Notes: a model not told the origin generated them from the sequence alone. Counted from the stretch's first letter, positions 1 to 8,304 are shown. The stretch is DNA of 64,000 bases from Bacillus sp. AFS015802 (GCF_002561455.1 NZ_NTUP01000001.1:25388-89387), one strand, 5' to 3'. Made by a program: numbers and translations.

Positions 1-473
1 TCCCTCTTAGTCACTTCAATCTCTTCTTCCAGCTTAAATACCTGCCTGGACTCCTTGTGCACGATGATATCACGGTAATGGAATGTGGTCTTCAGAGAAC
101 CGGCTTCCTCTTTTACGGCACGCCGGAACACAGCCCTTAGTCTTGCCAATAACTCTTCAATTGCGAAAGGCTTGACGATATAATCATCCGCCCCGCTGTC
201 AAGACCGGAGACCCGGTCCATTACGCTGTCCCTCGCCGTAATCATAAGGATCGGTACCGCTTTGACCTGTCGTATTCTTCTGCACACTTCCAGCCCATTC
301 AAGCCAGGCAACATAAGATCCAACAGGATGATGTCCCAATCCACTTCCAGGGCTTGTTCCAGACCATCCCTTCCGTCATAGGCAAGGCCGACCTCGTATC
401 CTTCATATTTAAGTTCCAATTCGATGAATCGGGATAGATTTTTTTCATCTTCAATGACTAAGATTCTTTTCAC
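1..473 (-). CDS. OmpR-family response regulator (3' end cut off by window edge)
   Basis: DNA-binding response regulator of a two-component system; only the first 157 residues lie in the window. The receiver domain is complete: acidic pocket ED at residues 8-9, phospho-acceptor Asp52 in LLDLMLPG, Thr79, and Lys101 in DYIVKPF. The linker and the start of the winged-helix output domain follow, so the ArlR/YkoG-like subgroup is likely. The start is a GTG at 473 preceded by AGCAGGTG; no better in-frame ATG exists. A histidine kinase gene would be expected beyond position 1. A 41-codon membrane ORF ends 28 bases upstream and is probably cotranscribed. Confidence 0.93.
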   Translation of the reverse strand, partial: MKRILVIEDEKNLSRFIELELKYEGYEVGLAYDGRDGLEQALEVDWDIILLDLMLPGLNGLEVCRRIRQVKAVPILMITARDSVMDRVSGLDSGADDYIVKPFAIEELLARLRAVFRRAVKEEAGSLKTTFHYRDIIVHKESRQVFKLEEEIEVTKR

Positions 474-501
474 ATCATCACCTGCTCAAGCTTAATACCT
501 C

Positions 502-627
502 TTATTTTAATTTACTTTTATTAAAAATAAAATCATTGAGGGCATGAAATATTTCAATGCCTTGATACGTCATTAAAGTAATGGCAGTAAAACTGAAAAA
601 TAAAATAGGAATAATTCGAATCCACAT
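502..627 (-). CDS. Small single-span membrane protein upstream of response regulator
   Basis: A 41-residue ORF beginning MWIRIIPILFFSFTAIT. It has one hydrophobic segment (about residues 5-22) and a basic tail ending NKSKLK. It starts with ATG at 627 behind the strong ribosome binding site GGGAGG, and it lies 28 bases upstream of the response regulator on the same strand. I do not recognise the family. Position and strong initiation signal make it likely to be translated. A role as a membrane modulator of the adjacent two-component system is only a guess from context. Confidence 0.6.
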   Translation of the reverse strand: MWIRIIPILFFSFTAITLMTYQGIEIFHALNDFIFNKSKLK

Positions 628-818
628 GGTTCTAACCTCCCTTTTATCATTACCGTCATTTTCCTCCTTCATCATTAAAATAAAATGAGAAGAGGGTGAG
701 TTTTCATTAAGAGATTTTCTAGTTTACATAAAATAATTACGGTTAAATGAAATTGTTGTATGAAAACACTTCTGTTGAGGAAAATTAGCTTTGTAGAAAC
801 AAGAATGAGGTGCACGAA

Positions 819-2039
819 ATGGAAAGCAAGAAAAAGTTGGATTTATTAGCGTTATCATCTATTCCTTTAGTTATGACCCTTGGGAATTCCATGTTAATTC
901 CTGTTCTCCCTCAATTGGAGAAAGAATTGGACATTTCAGGCTTTCAATCCAGCCTGATCATCACTGTCTATTCCATCATTGCGATTCTCTGCATCCCTGT
1001 TGCCGGGTTCCTGTCAGACCGCTTCGGCAGGAAAAAGATACTGATCCCAAGCTTGATCATCGCGGGAATCGGTGGCCTTATTTGCGGATTTGCTTCGATT
1101 TACGGATCGAATGCTTATTTATTTGTCATTGTCGGAAGGGTCGTTCAAGGAATTGGGGCTGCAGGAGCCTTCCCGGTCGTCATTCCCACTGTGGGCGACT
1201 TGTATGAGGATGATGATCAAATAACCAAGGGATTGGGATTGATTGAAACCTCCAATACGTTCGGGAAGGTGTTAAGCCCGATATTGGGAGCATTATTTGC
1301 GGCATGGATCTGGTTCATCCCCTTTTTCTCCATTCCCGTCTTTTCCATCCTATCGATTGTCCTGATTATGATCTTTGTGAAGGTCCCCAAAAAAAATGGA
1401 GAAGAAGCTAAACAGACCATCAAGGAGTTCTTCCATGAAGTGAAAGTGGTCCTTATAAAAGAAAAGAGATGGATTTTCGGTATTTTCATCATTGGAATCA
1501 TTTCCATGTTTATTTTATTCGGATTCCTGTACTATTTATCGACCCGCTTGGAACAGGCGTTCAGCATCGTCGGAGTGATGAAAGGATTGTATCTTGCCAT
1601 ACCCCTTCTTTTTTTATGCCTGACCTCGTATATCACAGGAAAATTAATAGGAAAAAGCAAGGGTAAAATGAAGTGGGTCATTGTGTTGGGTTCCTTAATG
1701 AGCTCAGTTGCCTTCATCCCTTTATTGTTCACTGAAGGAAAATGGGTGGTAGTGAGCACATTCTCCATTGCAAGTATCGGGATGGGGGCAGCTCTGCCCT
1801 GTCTCGATGCCTTGATCACGGAAGGAATCGAAAAGGAACATCGAGGTACGATCACGTCCATATACAGCTCCATGAGGTTCACTGGTGTTGCACTCGGCCC
1901 TCCTATAGTGGCCTTGATTGAACCGATGACCACATTTATATTATTTATCATCTTGAGCATACTTTCCAGCCTTGTCGGAATGCTCTTCATTAAAATCCCG
2001 GCTTCCGGGCCACAATCACTTTCAGCCAAGAAAGCCTGA
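819..2039 (+). CDS. MFS multidrug efflux transporter, DHA1 type (YfmO-like)
   Basis: Proton-driven drug exporter of the major facilitator superfamily in the cytoplasmic membrane. About 12 hydrophobic helices span 406 residues. The loop 2-3 signature GFLSDRFGRKK (motif A) and the helix-5 antiporter region with GLIETSNTFGKVLSP place it in DHA1. The N-terminus, with LTLGNSM-like residues followed by LIPVLP, looks like B. subtilis YfmO/YvmA. I start it at ATG 819, because ATGAGG at 805-810 gives an 8-base spacing; the GTG at 810 would overlap that site. It is a single gene followed by a good terminator. The substrate is not predictable. Confidence 0.88.
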   Translation: MESKKKLDLLALSSIPLVMTLGNSMLIPVLPQLEKELDISGFQSSLIITVYSIIAILCIPVAGFLSDRFGRKKILIPSLIIAGIGGLICGFASIYGSNAYLFVIVGRVVQGIGAAGAFPVVIPTVGDLYEDDDQITKGLGLIETSNTFGKVLSPILGALFAAWIWFIPFFSIPVFSILSIVLIMIFVKVPKKNGEEAKQTIKEFFHEVKVVLIKEKRWIFGIFIIGIISMFILFGFLYYLSTRLEQAFSIVGVMKGLYLAIPLLFLCLTSYITGKLIGKSKGKMKWVIVLGSLMSSVAFIPLLFTEGKWVVVSTFSIASIGMGAALPCLDALITEGIEKEHRGTITSIYSSMRFTGVALGPPIVALIEPMTTFILFIILSILSSLVGMLFIKIPASGPQSLSAKKA

Positions 2040-2040
2040 T

Positions 2041-2070
2041 AAAACGGAGCCGCTCTGGTTCCGTTTTTTT
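2041..2070 (+). terminator. Rho-independent terminator of the MFS gene
   Basis: The 8-bp stem AAAACGGA/TCCGTTTT with a G-C-rich loop is followed by T7. It lies one base after the stop codon. Confidence 0.85.
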
Positions 2071-2178
2071 ACCACTCATACTTCATCCCTTATACTTATC
2101 ACCTTTTATGTTTATTTCTCTTCATATTGTGGTAGATATATCCATAAATATGAATAGGAAGCTAAAAGGGGGATATGT

Positions 2179-2355
2179 ATGACTTGGATCATTGTCTTTG
2201 TTTCATTCTTCATTTTGCTCATCTTTGCGGAAGAAATCGTTTATTATTATTTACGGACGAAAGTCATGGAGAATCCACCTAAGAGGGAAAGACATGGATG
2301 GAAAATAAAAGCTTGGGTTTATAAAATGAAGCTGAAACTCAATCATAGTGAATAA
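2179..2355 (+). CDS. Small membrane protein, 58 residues
   Basis: Begins MTWIIVFVSFFILLIFAEE, an N-terminal transmembrane helix, followed by a strongly basic cytoplasmic tail rich in Lys/Arg. The ATG at 2179 sits 6 bases after AAGGGGG. A terminator follows 20 bases past the stop, so this is a complete small transcription unit. I do not recognise the family. Translation is likely from the initiation site and clean unit boundaries. Confidence 0.65.
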   Translation: MTWIIVFVSFFILLIFAEEIVYYYLRTKVMENPPKRERHGWKIKAWVYKMKLKLNHSE

Positions 2356-2374
2356 GTGAATACATACACACAAC

Positions 2375-2403
2375 GGGCAGAGACTCATTCTCTGCCTTTT
2401 TTT
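2375..2403 (+). terminator. Terminator of the 58-residue ORF
   Basis: Stem GGCAGAGA/TCTCTGCC with a 5-base loop followed by T7. Confidence 0.9.
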
Positions 2404-2434
2404 ATTAAGCAGGCAGAAAGATTCTCTCAAGAGC

Positions 2435-2475
2435 AAAAAAAAGAAGACAAAAGCTTCAGCAAGGCTTTTGTCTTC
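2435..2475 (-). terminator. Orphan terminator-like hairpin reading leftward
   Basis: A perfect 12-bp stem (GAAGACAAAAGC at 2443-2454 with GCTTTTGTCTTC at 2464-2475) is followed on the minus strand by about eight T. No minus-strand gene precedes it. A second weaker hairpin with T-rich flanks lies at 2523-2550. Together they might end a short unrecognised minus-strand RNA, or they may be backup terminators. Confidence 0.5.
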
Positions 2476-2763
2476 AAAGGAAAGAAATTAGAATGGGTCT
2501 TACATAATAAAGATTTAAACAGAAAAGAAAGCTACCCCACTTTCTTTTTTGTTTAGGGAGTGGTAAATCCTTATTCATAAGCAAGATTCATTGTAACGCG
2601 TGAAAAAGTGAAATCTATTAAAACAAGATTAAAATTTGATGAGAAAATATCCGTTTCTGCCAAAGAGTGTATCGGGATAAAATACTACTCTATCAATTTT
2701 ATGATATTATGAAGGAGAATTCAGAATGTTACAATACATTCTCACGCATGAAAGGATGAAAAC

Positions 2764-3489
2764 ATGAAGATCGATCTGAATTGTGATTTAGGGGAAAGTT
2801 TCGGCGCATATACAATTGGAAAAGATGATGAAATGATGAACTATGTGACGTCCGTCAATATCGCTTGCGGGTTTCATGCAGGGGATCCCCTTGTCATGAA
2901 ACAAACCGTTACAAATGCAATGAAGCACGGCTTGAAAATGGGTGCCCACCCGGGATTACCCGACATTCAGGGATTCGGAAGAAGAATGATGGATATTTCA
3001 CCTGATGAAGCCTATGCTTTCATTCAATATCAAATCGGTGCCCTTTATGCTTTCGTAAAAGCCCAGGGCGGAAACCTGTCACATGTAAAGCCACATGGGG
3101 CCCTGTACAATATGGCTGCAAAGGATTATAAACTAGCTAAATCGATTGCTGAAGCCGTGTACGATCTCGATCCTACCCTGACTCTATTCGGTCTATCCCA
3201 AAGCCAACTCACAAAGGCCGGCGATGAAATCGGCTTACATGTCGCACACGAAGTATTTGCAGACCGGTCCTATCAATCCGATGGATCATTGACTCCGCGT
3301 TCCCTGCCGAATGCAGTGCTCCATGATGCGGACGAAGTGGAAAAGCAGGTTCTCCGAATGGTAGAAAAACAAGAAGTGATGTCAATCGAAGGCAAGATCG
3401 TACCCATCAAGGCAGACACAGTTTGTCTTCACGGAGATAATGAAGCGGCTCTATCCCTCGCTAAACGCTTATTTGAAAAGGTAAGGTAA
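2764..3489 (+). CDS. pxpA: 5-oxoprolinase subunit A (LamB/YcsF family)
   Basis: Subunit A of the ATP-dependent 5-oxoprolinase PxpABC, which opens pyroglutamate to glutamate. At 241 residues it is close to the family length. The family hallmarks are the N-terminal MKIDLNCDLGESFG, VNIACGFHAGD, MGAHPGLPD and VKPHGALYN, all present in order. The start ATG follows GAAAGGATG. The partner genes pxpB and pxpC (kipI/kipA in Bacillus) are not adjacent, which is unusual, so activity depends on copies elsewhere. A short GC-rich hairpin follows the stop. Confidence 0.93.
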   Translation: MKIDLNCDLGESFGAYTIGKDDEMMNYVTSVNIACGFHAGDPLVMKQTVTNAMKHGLKMGAHPGLPDIQGFGRRMMDISPDEAYAFIQYQIGALYAFVKAQGGNLSHVKPHGALYNMAAKDYKLAKSIAEAVYDLDPTLTLFGLSQSQLTKAGDEIGLHVAHEVFADRSYQSDGSLTPRSLPNAVLHDADEVEKQVLRMVEKQEVMSIEGKIVPIKADTVCLHGDNEAALSLAKRLFEKVR

Positions 3490-3490
3490 C

Positions 3491-3513
3491 AGGACAGGGC
3501 AAGCCCTGTTCCT
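3491..3513 (+). terminator. Possible terminator of pxpA
   Basis: Stem ACAGGGC/GCCCTGT with a two-base loop directly after the stop. Only a weak T-rich stretch follows, so termination may be partial. Confidence 0.35.
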
Positions 3514-3574
3514 ATCGCTTTGCCATGTTTTTAGTTGAACTTGATATGTATTCGCGTGAGAGGGGGGTTGATAC

Positions 3575-3868
3575 GTGAACAAGACCATACTGTTAAAGGG
3601 GTTAAGGTGGATGTTCCTCTTTCTTGTGGCATTCGTCATTGTCGTATACGTGTACAAACGGAGTCTGCTGTATTCAGGTATTGAATCTTCCATACAGTCA
3701 TTTGCTCCTGATTCGACGATTGTCGGGATCATACAGACCCATACGAACAAAAACAGTGAAAAAATGTATAAGGCCCTTTATAAAACAACAGAGGGTAAGT
3801 GTTACAAGGCATCATTCGAACGCCATTCCTACAGTCTCATTGAAACGATGGAATCCCCCTGCCGGTAA
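3575..3868 (+). CDS. Membrane-anchored small hypothetical protein
   Basis: A 97-residue protein with one N-terminal transmembrane segment (about residues 11-27, FLFLVAFVIVVYVYK) and an extracytoplasmic domain of about 65 residues that contains two cysteines (near residues 77 and 96) able to form a disulfide. It starts with GTG 3575 behind AGGGGGG. I do not recognise the family. The gene stands alone between pxpA and the YjbQ-family gene. Confidence 0.65.
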   Translation: MNKTILLKGLRWMFLFLVAFVIVVYVYKRSLLYSGIESSIQSFAPDSTIVGIIQTHTNKNSEKMYKALYKTTEGKCYKASFERHSYSLIETMESPCR

Positions 3869-4117
3869 AGGAGCATAGTGAATGTAAGTGGCAATATCCT
3901 TCCTGCATTCCATACTGCTAAAAACCCGGAAAACCGAAATCTCTATGAGCCTTGTCGGATTCATTCCCTCCTCCTTCACACCGTTCTCCCTTACGAATCG
4001 TGCATTCCGCAGAAGTGAAATGATTGATCATGCCTCTCCTCTTCATGAGGAAAGGTTTTAACCACGACTATAGGTGGAATGTAAACGAATAGGACTCACA
4101 TGAAAAGAGGAGCGAAT

Positions 4118-4525
4118 ATGAGAAAAACATTGACCATCGATACAAAAAAACGTGATGAAATGATCGACATCACCCATTATGTACAGGACATCATTAACCG
4201 GTCAGGACTGAAAGAAGGTCTGGTGGTGGTACAGTCACTTCACACCACTGCAGGTATCACGGTAAATGAAAATGCCGACCCTGATGTGAAAACAGACTTC
4301 CTGCGCAGATTGGACGAAATCTACCCATGGCACCACACTTCGGATCTCCATGGTGAAGGGAATACAGCGGCACATATGAAAACCAGCACCGTCGGCCATG
4401 CTCAAACCATCATCGTGACAAACGGTGAACTAGTGCTTGGAACCTGGCAGGGAATATACCTTTGTGAATTCGATGGACCGCGTTCAAGGAGAAAAGTATC
4501 TGTTAAAACGATTCACGGTGAATAA
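4118..4525 (+). CDS. YjbQ/UPF0047 family enzyme (secondary thiamine-phosphate synthase)
   Basis: A 135-residue member of the YjbQ family, for which weak thiamine-phosphate synthase activity has been reported; the physiological role is open. Visible signatures are [30 protein letters not shown], the T.VGHAQ segment and the C-terminal [17 protein letters not shown] choose ATG 4118 because AGAGGAG lies five bases before it; the upstream ATG at 4100 has no ribosome binding site. It is a single gene. Confidence 0.9.
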   Translation: MRKTLTIDTKKRDEMIDITHYVQDIINRSGLKEGLVVVQSLHTTAGITVNENADPDVKTDFLRRLDEIYPWHHTSDLHGEGNTAAHMKTSTVGHAQTIIVTNGELVLGTWQGIYLCEFDGPRSRRKVSVKTIHGE

Positions 4526-4580
4526 TCCTGCAAGGAGGAATCAATGCTCTTCCCCTGACATTTTTTCACGTGTATCATCC

Positions 4581-4618
4581 ATGAACAGACCCTGGCAGTC
4601 AGCCTGTGGTCTGTTCAT
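4581..4618. repeat. Inverted repeat between convergent genes
   Basis: An 11-bp perfect stem ATGAACAGACC/GGTCTGTTCAT with a 16-base loop. There is no T-tract, so it is only a candidate terminator or mRNA 3' stabiliser for the YjbQ gene and the converging DCC-family gene. Confidence 0.4.
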
Positions 4619-4664
4619 CATGGTCGGGCTTGAGATCTTGATATGTTTCCTCCTTAAAAAAACC

Positions 4665-5060
4665 CTATTCCAAGAATCGATCCCGAATATGCACCGAAGG
4701 CATCATGCACGATTCTTGTTTCCCAAACCATCTATATCGATTTTTGGCTACAATTCTATATAAACTGTCCCTTAAAGGCTTCGGAATGATGAGAAACAGA
4801 CCGAATATCTTCCAAGGCCATACCAGTTTAGTGCATACCTTCAAAGCAGCCGTTGATTCAATGGATGCATGATGATCCCCGACCAATACGAAGCTGTCCG
4901 TATTTTCTGGTATGTTATGTTTCTTTAATAATTCCCGGCCTATCCCGCTCTGCAGCGAGGCAAACCGAAAAAACCCTTTCGGATCCCGCTCAATGATAAA
5001 CCTGACGCTATTATTGCAAAGATTACATACCCCATCGAACAAAATGATGTTCAAAGTCAT
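4665..5060 (-). CDS. yuxK: DCC-family thiol-disulfide oxidoreductase (DUF393, YuxK-like)
   Basis: A 131-residue protein with the family signature near the N-terminus: DGVCNLC, with Asp9, Cys12 and Cys15, preceded by a beta-strand, giving a thioredoxin-like CxxC. IERDPKGFFRFASLQS and the later RDSLYRIVAKNRYRWFGK are typical of DUF393. The family is presumed to handle thiol-disulfide exchange; the substrate is unknown. It starts at ATG 5060 after AAAGGTGTGA. Confidence 0.88.
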   Translation of the reverse strand: MTLNIILFDGVCNLCNNSVRFIIERDPKGFFRFASLQSGIGRELLKKHNIPENTDSFVLVGDHHASIESTAALKVCTKLVWPWKIFGLFLIIPKPLRDSLYRIVAKNRYRWFGKQESCMMPSVHIRDRFLE

Positions 5061-5159
5061 TCACACCTTTCGTAAACATTTACTCCATGCTATCACGATA
5101 AGACTATCCGATAGAGTGATGAAGAATAAGCATTCCCCTCTACCAGTGGCTGTACCCTG

Positions 5160-5738
5160 CTATCTATGTTCTGATAGATGCCCCACTTGATTATAGGAGC
5201 GGACGACCCATTTCTCCTTTTCAAAGTGAAGGTCTGTAAGGCAGCCGTTGAATAGTTTGACATGCCCGAGGTCTTCCCAGCCTTCATGAAATTCCCGAAT
5301 AATCGCACTGATGACGGCACCATGAGCGACTACCAGTACCTTTTGATCAGGAAAACGTTCATGAATCTTCTGGAGGCCTTTGTGCACTCTCTCCACTAAC
5401 TCTTCATAGGTTTCCATATTGGGAAATATAAAGTCGGGGTATTGCTTTACTCTTTCATCACGAAGCATCCCTTCTCCTTCGCCGAAATACCTCTCTTTGA
5501 AATGATCCATTTCAACCATGTCCAAGTGAAGTGAGTCATTGATGATTTCTGCGGTTTTCTTTGCTCTCGTCAACGAAGTGGTGATCAGAACGTCCCACCG
5601 GGAGGTTCTCAAAGCCTCCCTGCATTCTTCTGCTTGTTGCCTTCCTGTTTCATTTAACGGAATATCTGTTTGACCTTGTAACTTTCCGTACAGGTTCCAA
5701 TCCGTTTGACCGTGACGGACGAAGCGTATATGGGTCAT
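5160..5738 (-). CDS. Histidine phosphatase family protein (phosphoglycerate-mutase-like)
   Basis: A branch-1 histidine phosphatase of 192 residues. The catalytic motif is VRHGQTDWN (nucleophile His9), with Glu in the RYFGEGEG region and the second catalytic His in VLVVAHGAVI. Such proteins remove phosphate from small metabolites; the substrate cannot be told from sequence. I use ATG 5738, which follows AGGGGGAGAAGG, rather than the in-frame codon 30 bases upstream. It is a single gene, divergent from the RsbR-like gene. Confidence 0.9.
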   Translation of the reverse strand: MTHIRFVRHGQTDWNLYGKLQGQTDIPLNETGRQQAEECREALRTSRWDVLITTSLTRAKKTAEIINDSLHLDMVEMDHFKERYFGEGEGMLRDERVKQYPDFIFPNMETYEELVERVHKGLQKIHERFPDQKVLVVAHGAVISAIIREFHEGWEDLGHVKLFNGCLTDLHFEKEKWVVRSYNQVGHLSEHR

Positions 5739-5862
5739 GTGCCTTCTCCCCCTACTTTGTCGATTCATTTAACAAACCCAACCGGGTTCATATGAGCGTA
5801 CCATAAGATAAGTATAATTTTACTAGATTTTATGATATACTATATTACCATTAATAGAGATA

Positions 5863-6768
5863 ATGTCGAAATTATTTAAATTAACATGCAGTATAAGGAG
5901 TTGGCTGAAGAAAATGAGAGATGAATTAGTCTATTTGGGTCAAGAAATTGTTTCCCATAAATCAGTGATTGCACAAGGTGTCTTACACTACCAGGAACAA
6001 AGATATTCTGATCAGCTCAGGATATCGGGAGTGAACATGGAACAAGTCACAGAATGGCGTATGCAATTAATCGAAATGCTTGGAGAATCTTTGTATGAAG
6101 ACGAAGGAGAATCATTCCAAAAAATCAGGGAATGGACAGGGAAAGTAGGGAAAGTGGCTCTTGAGAAGGGACTTCCCCTCAATGAATCTCTAAAAACATT
6201 ATCCGTATTCCGTACGGCCATTTGGGACATTTTCACTGAGCAATTGCATGATAACCAAATCTCAGCCACCCTTATGCTTCAAGTAAATAAAGGAATCAAC
6301 CCCTTACTTGATGAGATTGCGTATTTGTTGAACGAAATATTCCGCACACAACAAAAGGATCAGCTTGCCCTTATCCATACGGCCATGGATGAGCTATCTG
6401 CACCGATTGTACCGGTTGCAGAGAAGATTGCGATTCTTCCCCTTATCGGGGACATCGATACACACCGAGCGAGCTCGGTGATGGAAACAGCCTTAAAGAA
6501 AAGCTCTGAGCTGCAATTAGACTATTTATTTATTGATATTTCCGGTGTGGCCATCATGGACACGATGGTTTCACATAATATTTATCAAATCGTCAATGCC
6601 CTCAAAATGATGGGTGTCCAATCCGTCTTAACCGGGATTCGACCTGAAGTGGCGCACACATTAGGCAATCTCGGAATCACATTCGAGGATCTGAAAACAA
6701 GCGCAAGCTTAAAGAAAGCACTTGAAGACATCGGCTTCACCCATTACGAAGTGGTCCTTCCCGTCTAA
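5863..6768 (+). CDS. RsbR-family stressosome protein with C-terminal STAS domain
   Basis: A co-antagonist of the RsbR type, part of the stressosome that releases RsbT to activate SigB. The N-terminal half is helical and globin-like without obvious haem residues. The C-terminal third is a STAS domain with LPLIGDIDTHRA, then DISGVAIMDTMV and LTGIRPEVAHTLGNLGI, which carry Thr in positions like the phosphorylated threonines of RsbRA. The start is uncertain: ATG 5863 has a weak ribosome binding site, while ATG 5914 has AAGGAG but 13 bases away. No rsbS or rsbT is adjacent, so it is probably a stand-alone paralogue. A terminator follows directly. Confidence 0.88.
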   Translation: MSKLFKLTCSIRSWLKKMRDELVYLGQEIVSHKSVIAQGVLHYQEQRYSDQLRISGVNMEQVTEWRMQLIEMLGESLYEDEGESFQKIREWTGKVGKVALEKGLPLNESLKTLSVFRTAIWDIFTEQLHDNQISATLMLQVNKGINPLLDEIAYLLNEIFRTQQKDQLALIHTAMDELSAPIVPVAEKIAILPLIGDIDTHRASSVMETALKKSSELQLDYLFIDISGVAIMDTMVSHNIYQIVNALKMMGVQSVLTGIRPEVAHTLGNLGITFEDLKTSASLKKALEDIGFTHYEVVLPV

Positions 6769-6772
6769 TAAA

Positions 6773-6808
6773 AACCAGAACCCTATCCAATAGTGGTTCT
6801 GGTTTTTT
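6773..6808 (+). terminator. Terminator of the RsbR-like gene
   Basis: A 10-bp stem AACCAGAACC/GGTTCTGGTT followed by T6. Its right edge touches the stop codon of the converging gene. Confidence 0.88.
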
Positions 6809-7301
6809 ACGTTCTGTAGTCTTTCTTGACTTTATGATGAAGGAGCAGCTGGATGCTCTGAACCGTCATATAGATAGGGATGGACCAATACATCTTGTAT
6901 CCCTTATCAAAATGGAAGATCCCGATTTTCACTGTAAACCACTCCATCAAAAGAGAGAAAGCTGTCCAGATCAGGATATATGCAAGATTCATGACTCCGT
7001 CAATCCCCAGTTTCCGATAAATGTAAATGAAAAAATAACTATAAGGACCATACATGATATAGCTGATAAAATCAATCCCTTGATAGGCAGAGCTGTCGTT
7101 CACATCGTAATAATCCCAGGGGGGAATGCTGATGGTGTGATCATAGAACATGCCCACCGATATGCCATAGACAAAATAACATAACCCCTCAAGAAAGGAG
7201 AAAATTTTCGGAGTGACCCAGATCAACAATAGAAGAGCGATCAAACTAATGATGATGAACCATTCATTCCAATCAAATGACCTCTCATATATTCTGGCCA
7301 T
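6807..7301 (-). CDS. Multi-span membrane protein, CBO0543-like
   Basis: A 164-residue integral membrane protein with about five hydrophobic helices. The aromatic-rich YDHTISIPPWDYYDVND loop followed by a helix and FDKGYKMYWSIPIY are features I associate with the CBO0543 family of spore-former membrane proteins. The function is unknown. ATG 7301 follows GGGGGAAAGAAGGC. It overlaps the end of the upstream gene by 17 bases, so the two are translationally coupled. Confidence 0.6.
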   Translation of the reverse strand: MARIYERSFDWNEWFIIISLIALLLLIWVTPKIFSFLEGLCYFVYGISVGMFYDHTISIPPWDYYDVNDSSAYQGIDFISYIMYGPYSYFFIYIYRKLGIDGVMNLAYILIWTAFSLLMEWFTVKIGIFHFDKGYKMYWSIPIYMTVQSIQLLLHHKVKKDYRT

Positions 7302-7770
7302 GCCTTCTTTCCCCCTTACTCTGTAAATAATATAACCCCTTCCCCATCCATATACAGAATGCCAGATAAATACCATTGACCATGACTGTATTCAATAAGC
7401 TCCATTCCGGATACGAAAGAGAATGAAAATGTACATGAAGGATATCCAAAACACTGATAAAAAATAATAGACTTAAGAAACATATCACTTTATCTTTTCT
7501 CTTCTCATAATTCAAATAACCGTTCACCATGATGACTCCCACCAATGGTAAAATACATTCCCTGTTAATAAGCAGACTGATGAATTGAGTGACGTCCTCA
7601 GAAGCCTTCATCCACTCCAATTTATTCGTCATGATCGTAATATAATTAGTGGAAATGATGGATAGCACCATAAATTGAATGGAGTTAGAAGTAAACGAAA
7701 GTTCCTTCTTCATGAAGAGGACAATATAAATCAATATGATCAAAATGGTAATAAAAAAAGGAAGTGACAT
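7285..7770 (-). CDS. Multi-span membrane protein, first gene of a coupled pair
   Basis: A 161-residue protein with five likely transmembrane helices, beginning MSLPFFITILIILIYIVLF. It is not similar by eye to a characterised family. Its 3' end overlaps the next membrane-protein gene by 17 bases, suggesting that the products act together. ATG 7770 follows AGGAGTTTTTT. Confidence 0.6.
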   Translation of the reverse strand: MSLPFFITILIILIYIVLFMKKELSFTSNSIQFMVLSIISTNYITIMTNKLEWMKASEDVTQFISLLINRECILPLVGVIMVNGYLNYEKRKDKVICFLSLLFFISVLDILHVHFHSLSYPEWSLLNTVMVNGIYLAFCIWMGKGLYYLQSKGERRHGQNI

Positions 7771-7897
7771 AAAAAACTCCTATACTTTTTTCTTCATTCT
7801 TCCCTTAATGCTGCCATCACATAACACTGAAAGCACTTAGATGTTTGAAATACATGTCAACGGGAAAATAAGGAAGAAGAATCAAGGAGGGAAACTG

Positions 7898-8095
7898 ATG
7901 AGACATGAATCTATGAACCCCAAAAATGCAAGGGATGAAATCAAAGAAATTTTTGTTGACGGCTTGCAACGGGACCTTTCACCTGAAGAGGAAACCCTGA
8001 TTTCAGGCTGGACCCAAACATTTAATAAGAGTGAAAGAGCAACCATCATCAATATGTTAAAGGAATTATTAAACAAACATAAAAGACATGACTAA
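7898..8095 (+). CDS. Small soluble hypothetical protein, 65 residues
   Basis: A charged, helical 65-residue protein with no signal or membrane segment. I start it at ATG 7898 because AAGGAGGG lies seven bases upstream; the in-frame codon at 7841 has no such site. It is a complete unit with a strong terminator 35 bases past the stop. The family is not recognised. Confidence 0.6.
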   Translation: MRHESMNPKNARDEIKEIFVDGLQRDLSPEEETLISGWTQTFNKSERATIINMLKELLNKHKRHD

Positions 8096-8130
8096 CGTAT
8101 GCAGGGTGACAGGGATTTCAATCGTTTGAA

Positions 8131-8173
8131 ATGAGAAAAGGCAAGCCCGTGTAAGGGGCTTGCCTTTTCTCAT
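8131..8173. terminator. Bidirectional terminator
   Basis: A perfect 18-bp stem (8131-8148 with 8156-8173) around a 7-base loop. The arms begin ATGAGAAAAGGC and end with the complementary T-rich run, so it can stop transcription from both sides: the 65-residue ORF and the minus-strand 37-residue ORF. Confidence 0.85.
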
Positions 8174-8190
8174 TCTATATGGAATTCCTC

Positions 8191-8304
8191 TTATATATCA
8201 CTTGTTAAATCCAGAAGTTTATCGATGTCTACGCGATAGATTGGGCGATTGATATCCTCTTGTCCAAGTTCTACGGTATCTTCCAGTACTTCATCAATGT
8301 TCAT
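8191..8304 (-). CDS. Acidic 37-residue ORF
   Basis: Begins MNIDEVLEDTVELGQED; strongly acidic and without Cys or hydrophobic segments. ATG 8304 follows GGGAGG with an 11-base spacing, and a strong bidirectional terminator lies just past the stop. It is flanked by spaced regulatory sequence rather than by genes. The short unit with its own start signal and terminator suggests a real peptide or a small RNA carrying it. Family unknown. Confidence 0.45.
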   Translation of the reverse strand: MNIDEVLEDTVELGQEDINRPIYRVDIDKLLDLTSDI

